From Antiquaquibacter metalliresistens (lineage in GTDB: Bacteria > Actinomycetota > Actinomycetes > Actinomycetales > Microbacteriaceae), in NCBI RefSeq assembly GCF_029211225.1, contig NZ_JARGEM010000001.1:124001-188000 (forward strand): a stretch of 64,000 bases of DNA, written 5' to 3'. The translations under genes and the position numbers were made by a program. Shown here piece after piece: positions 63,171 through 64,000 of the stretch; position 1 is the stretch's first letter, and the number at the start of each line of letters is the position of its first letter. Below the pieces are notes generated by a model. It was not told the DNA's origin. It saw only the letters and a list, made by a program, of their open reading frames with translations, and did not search any database.

Positions 63171-64000
63171 CTAGGCGGCGAGCCGCCACCAGATCAACAG
63201 CATCGTCACGAGAAACCCCGTCGCGAAGTTGAGCCAGAGGAACCGCTTCCAGCCGCGGTTCGCGGACTCGCAGGTGGCATCCGTCACGTTCCAGAACTGC
63301 GCGCAGCTGATCGCGTAGGGCAACGCGAGGATCGCCGCGAGCGGTCCCGGCCACTGCGTCACCAGCAACAGGGCCCCTGCCAGCAAGTAGAGCACCACCG
63401 AGAGCCGCGCGGTGGCGCGAGCCCCGATGACGGTCGCGATGGAGGAGATCTGCGCCTCGCGGTCGGCGGTGACATCCTGCACGGCACCGAAGGCGTGCGA
63501 GGCCATGCCCCAGAGGAAGAACGCGCCGAGCAGCGCCCAGAGCTGCGGGGTGAAGACCGCCCCGGCGAGCACGAGGCCGTAGACGGCGGGCGAGACGAAG
63601 TGCGTGCTCGAGGTGATCGAGTCGAGGAAGGGCTTCTCCTTGAAGCGCAGGCCCTTCGCCGAGTAGGCGACCACCGCGAACAGGCTGATCGCGAGCACGA
63701 GCCAGCTCAGCGGTGAGCCGACGGCGACGAGATACACCACGAAGGGCACCGTGGTCACGATCGAGGCGATGATCGTCGGTCGGTGCATCCTGGTGTCGAG
63801 CACCGCGCCCTCGACCCCGCCCTTGCGCGGGTTGCGCAGGTCGGACTCGTAGTCGAACACGTCGTTGATGCCGTACATCGCGAGGTTGTAGGGCACGAGG
63901 AAGAAGACGGTGCCGAGCACGAAGGTCAGGTCGATACTGCCGGTCGTCAGCAGGTAGGCGGCCGCGAAGGGGAACGCGGTGTTGACCCAGCTGAGCGGGC
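63171..64000 (-). CDS. crtEb: UbiA-type prenyltransferase, probable lycopene elongase of C50 carotenoid synthesis (partial)
   Basis: At least 276 codons of a membrane prenyltransferase; the start lies beyond the right edge. SWVNTAFPFAAAYLLT, the first Asp-rich motif NDVFDYESDLRNPRKGG, and the second motif DVTADREAQISS are visible, with about eight hydrophobic segments. The NDVFDYESDLRNPRKGGVEG sequence is that of lycopene elongases (CrtEb/LbtB-type), which add C5 units to lycopene for decaprenoxanthin-like pigments. Other carotenoid genes would be expected beyond the window. Confidence 0.82.
   Translation of the reverse strand, partial: PLSWVNTAFPFAAAYLLTTGSIDLTFVLGTVFFLVPYNLAMYGINDVFDYESDLRNPRKGGVEGAVLDTRMHRPTIIASIVTTVPFVVYLVAVGSPLSWLVLAISLFAVVAYSAKGLRFKEKPFLDSITSSTHFVSPAVYGLVLAGAVFTPQLWALLGAFFLWGMASHAFGAVQDVTADREAQISSIATVIGARATARLSVVLYLLAGALLLVTQWPGPLAAILALPYAISCAQFWNVTDATCESANRGWKRFLWLNFATGFLVTMLLIWWRLAA

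Overview
This window is a piece of a high-GC actinobacterial chromosome, most likely from the family Microbacteriaceae. The evidence is the very GC-rich third codon positions, tightly packed genes joined by ATGA, GTGA and TGATG overlaps, a DUF3073 protein, an HspR-controlled dnaK operon, sortase-type LPxTG and LAxTG surface proteins, and a C50-carotenoid-type UbiA prenyltransferase at the right edge. I see no rRNA, tRNA, transposase, integrase, prophage gene or CRISPR array. The region reads as ordinary, stable chromosome. No gene-free stretch exceeds about 260 bases.

Layout. 1-2300: end of a medium-chain dehydrogenase, an unusual LspA, a flavin monooxygenase and a DUF3073 protein. 2300-9300: purM, purF, purD and purC with small membrane, DUF2087 and sterol-carrier genes. 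9249-14570: a MarR/CatE-like dioxygenase pair, a serine hydrolase, an SGNH hydrolase, an MFS exporter and a P-loop kinase. 14619-19965: a five-gene phosphonate uptake and breakdown operon on the minus strand. 20167-26304: purS, purQ, a CPBP protein, a thioester-domain surface adhesin and purL. 26308-30338: a CtpE-like P-type ATPase, an SDR and a chorismate mutase. 30437-36338: two sodium/solute symporters, each with a small DUF485-like partner, flanking a LytS/LytR-type two-component system. 36324-45952: purA, a beta-propeller surface protein, an RNA methyltransferase, a zinc alcohol dehydrogenase, an orphan DNA methyltransferase coupled to a HAD phosphatase, a septum-formation-type protein and pyrE. 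46055-54074: xthA, an AEC transporter, a GntR regulator, a DUF6421 protein, a threonine aldolase and acetyl-CoA synthetase. 54105-60140: the heat-shock operon dnaK-grpE-dnaJ-hspR-clpB. 60314-64000: a UMF1 transporter, three MarR-type genes and the end of a carotenoid elongase gene.

How the genes work together. Eight purine genes (purM, F, D, C, S, Q, L, A) are spread over 36 kb in separate units, so nearly the whole route to IMP plus the first step to AMP is here. Acetate metabolism is represented by an ActP-type symporter at 30437 and acs at 51583. The phosphonate operon pairs a PhnCDE importer with an amine-oxidising flavoenzyme and a phosphonatase-like HAD enzyme. A PHO-box-like repeat lies upstream of it.

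Two themes stand out. First, about two dozen genes start 6 or 7 bases after a TANNNT-type hexamer, the signature of leaderless transcripts; this corrects several start codons. Second, the MarR group at 61761-63169 includes a small protein that keeps the outer helices of its MarR neighbour but lacks the DNA-binding domain.
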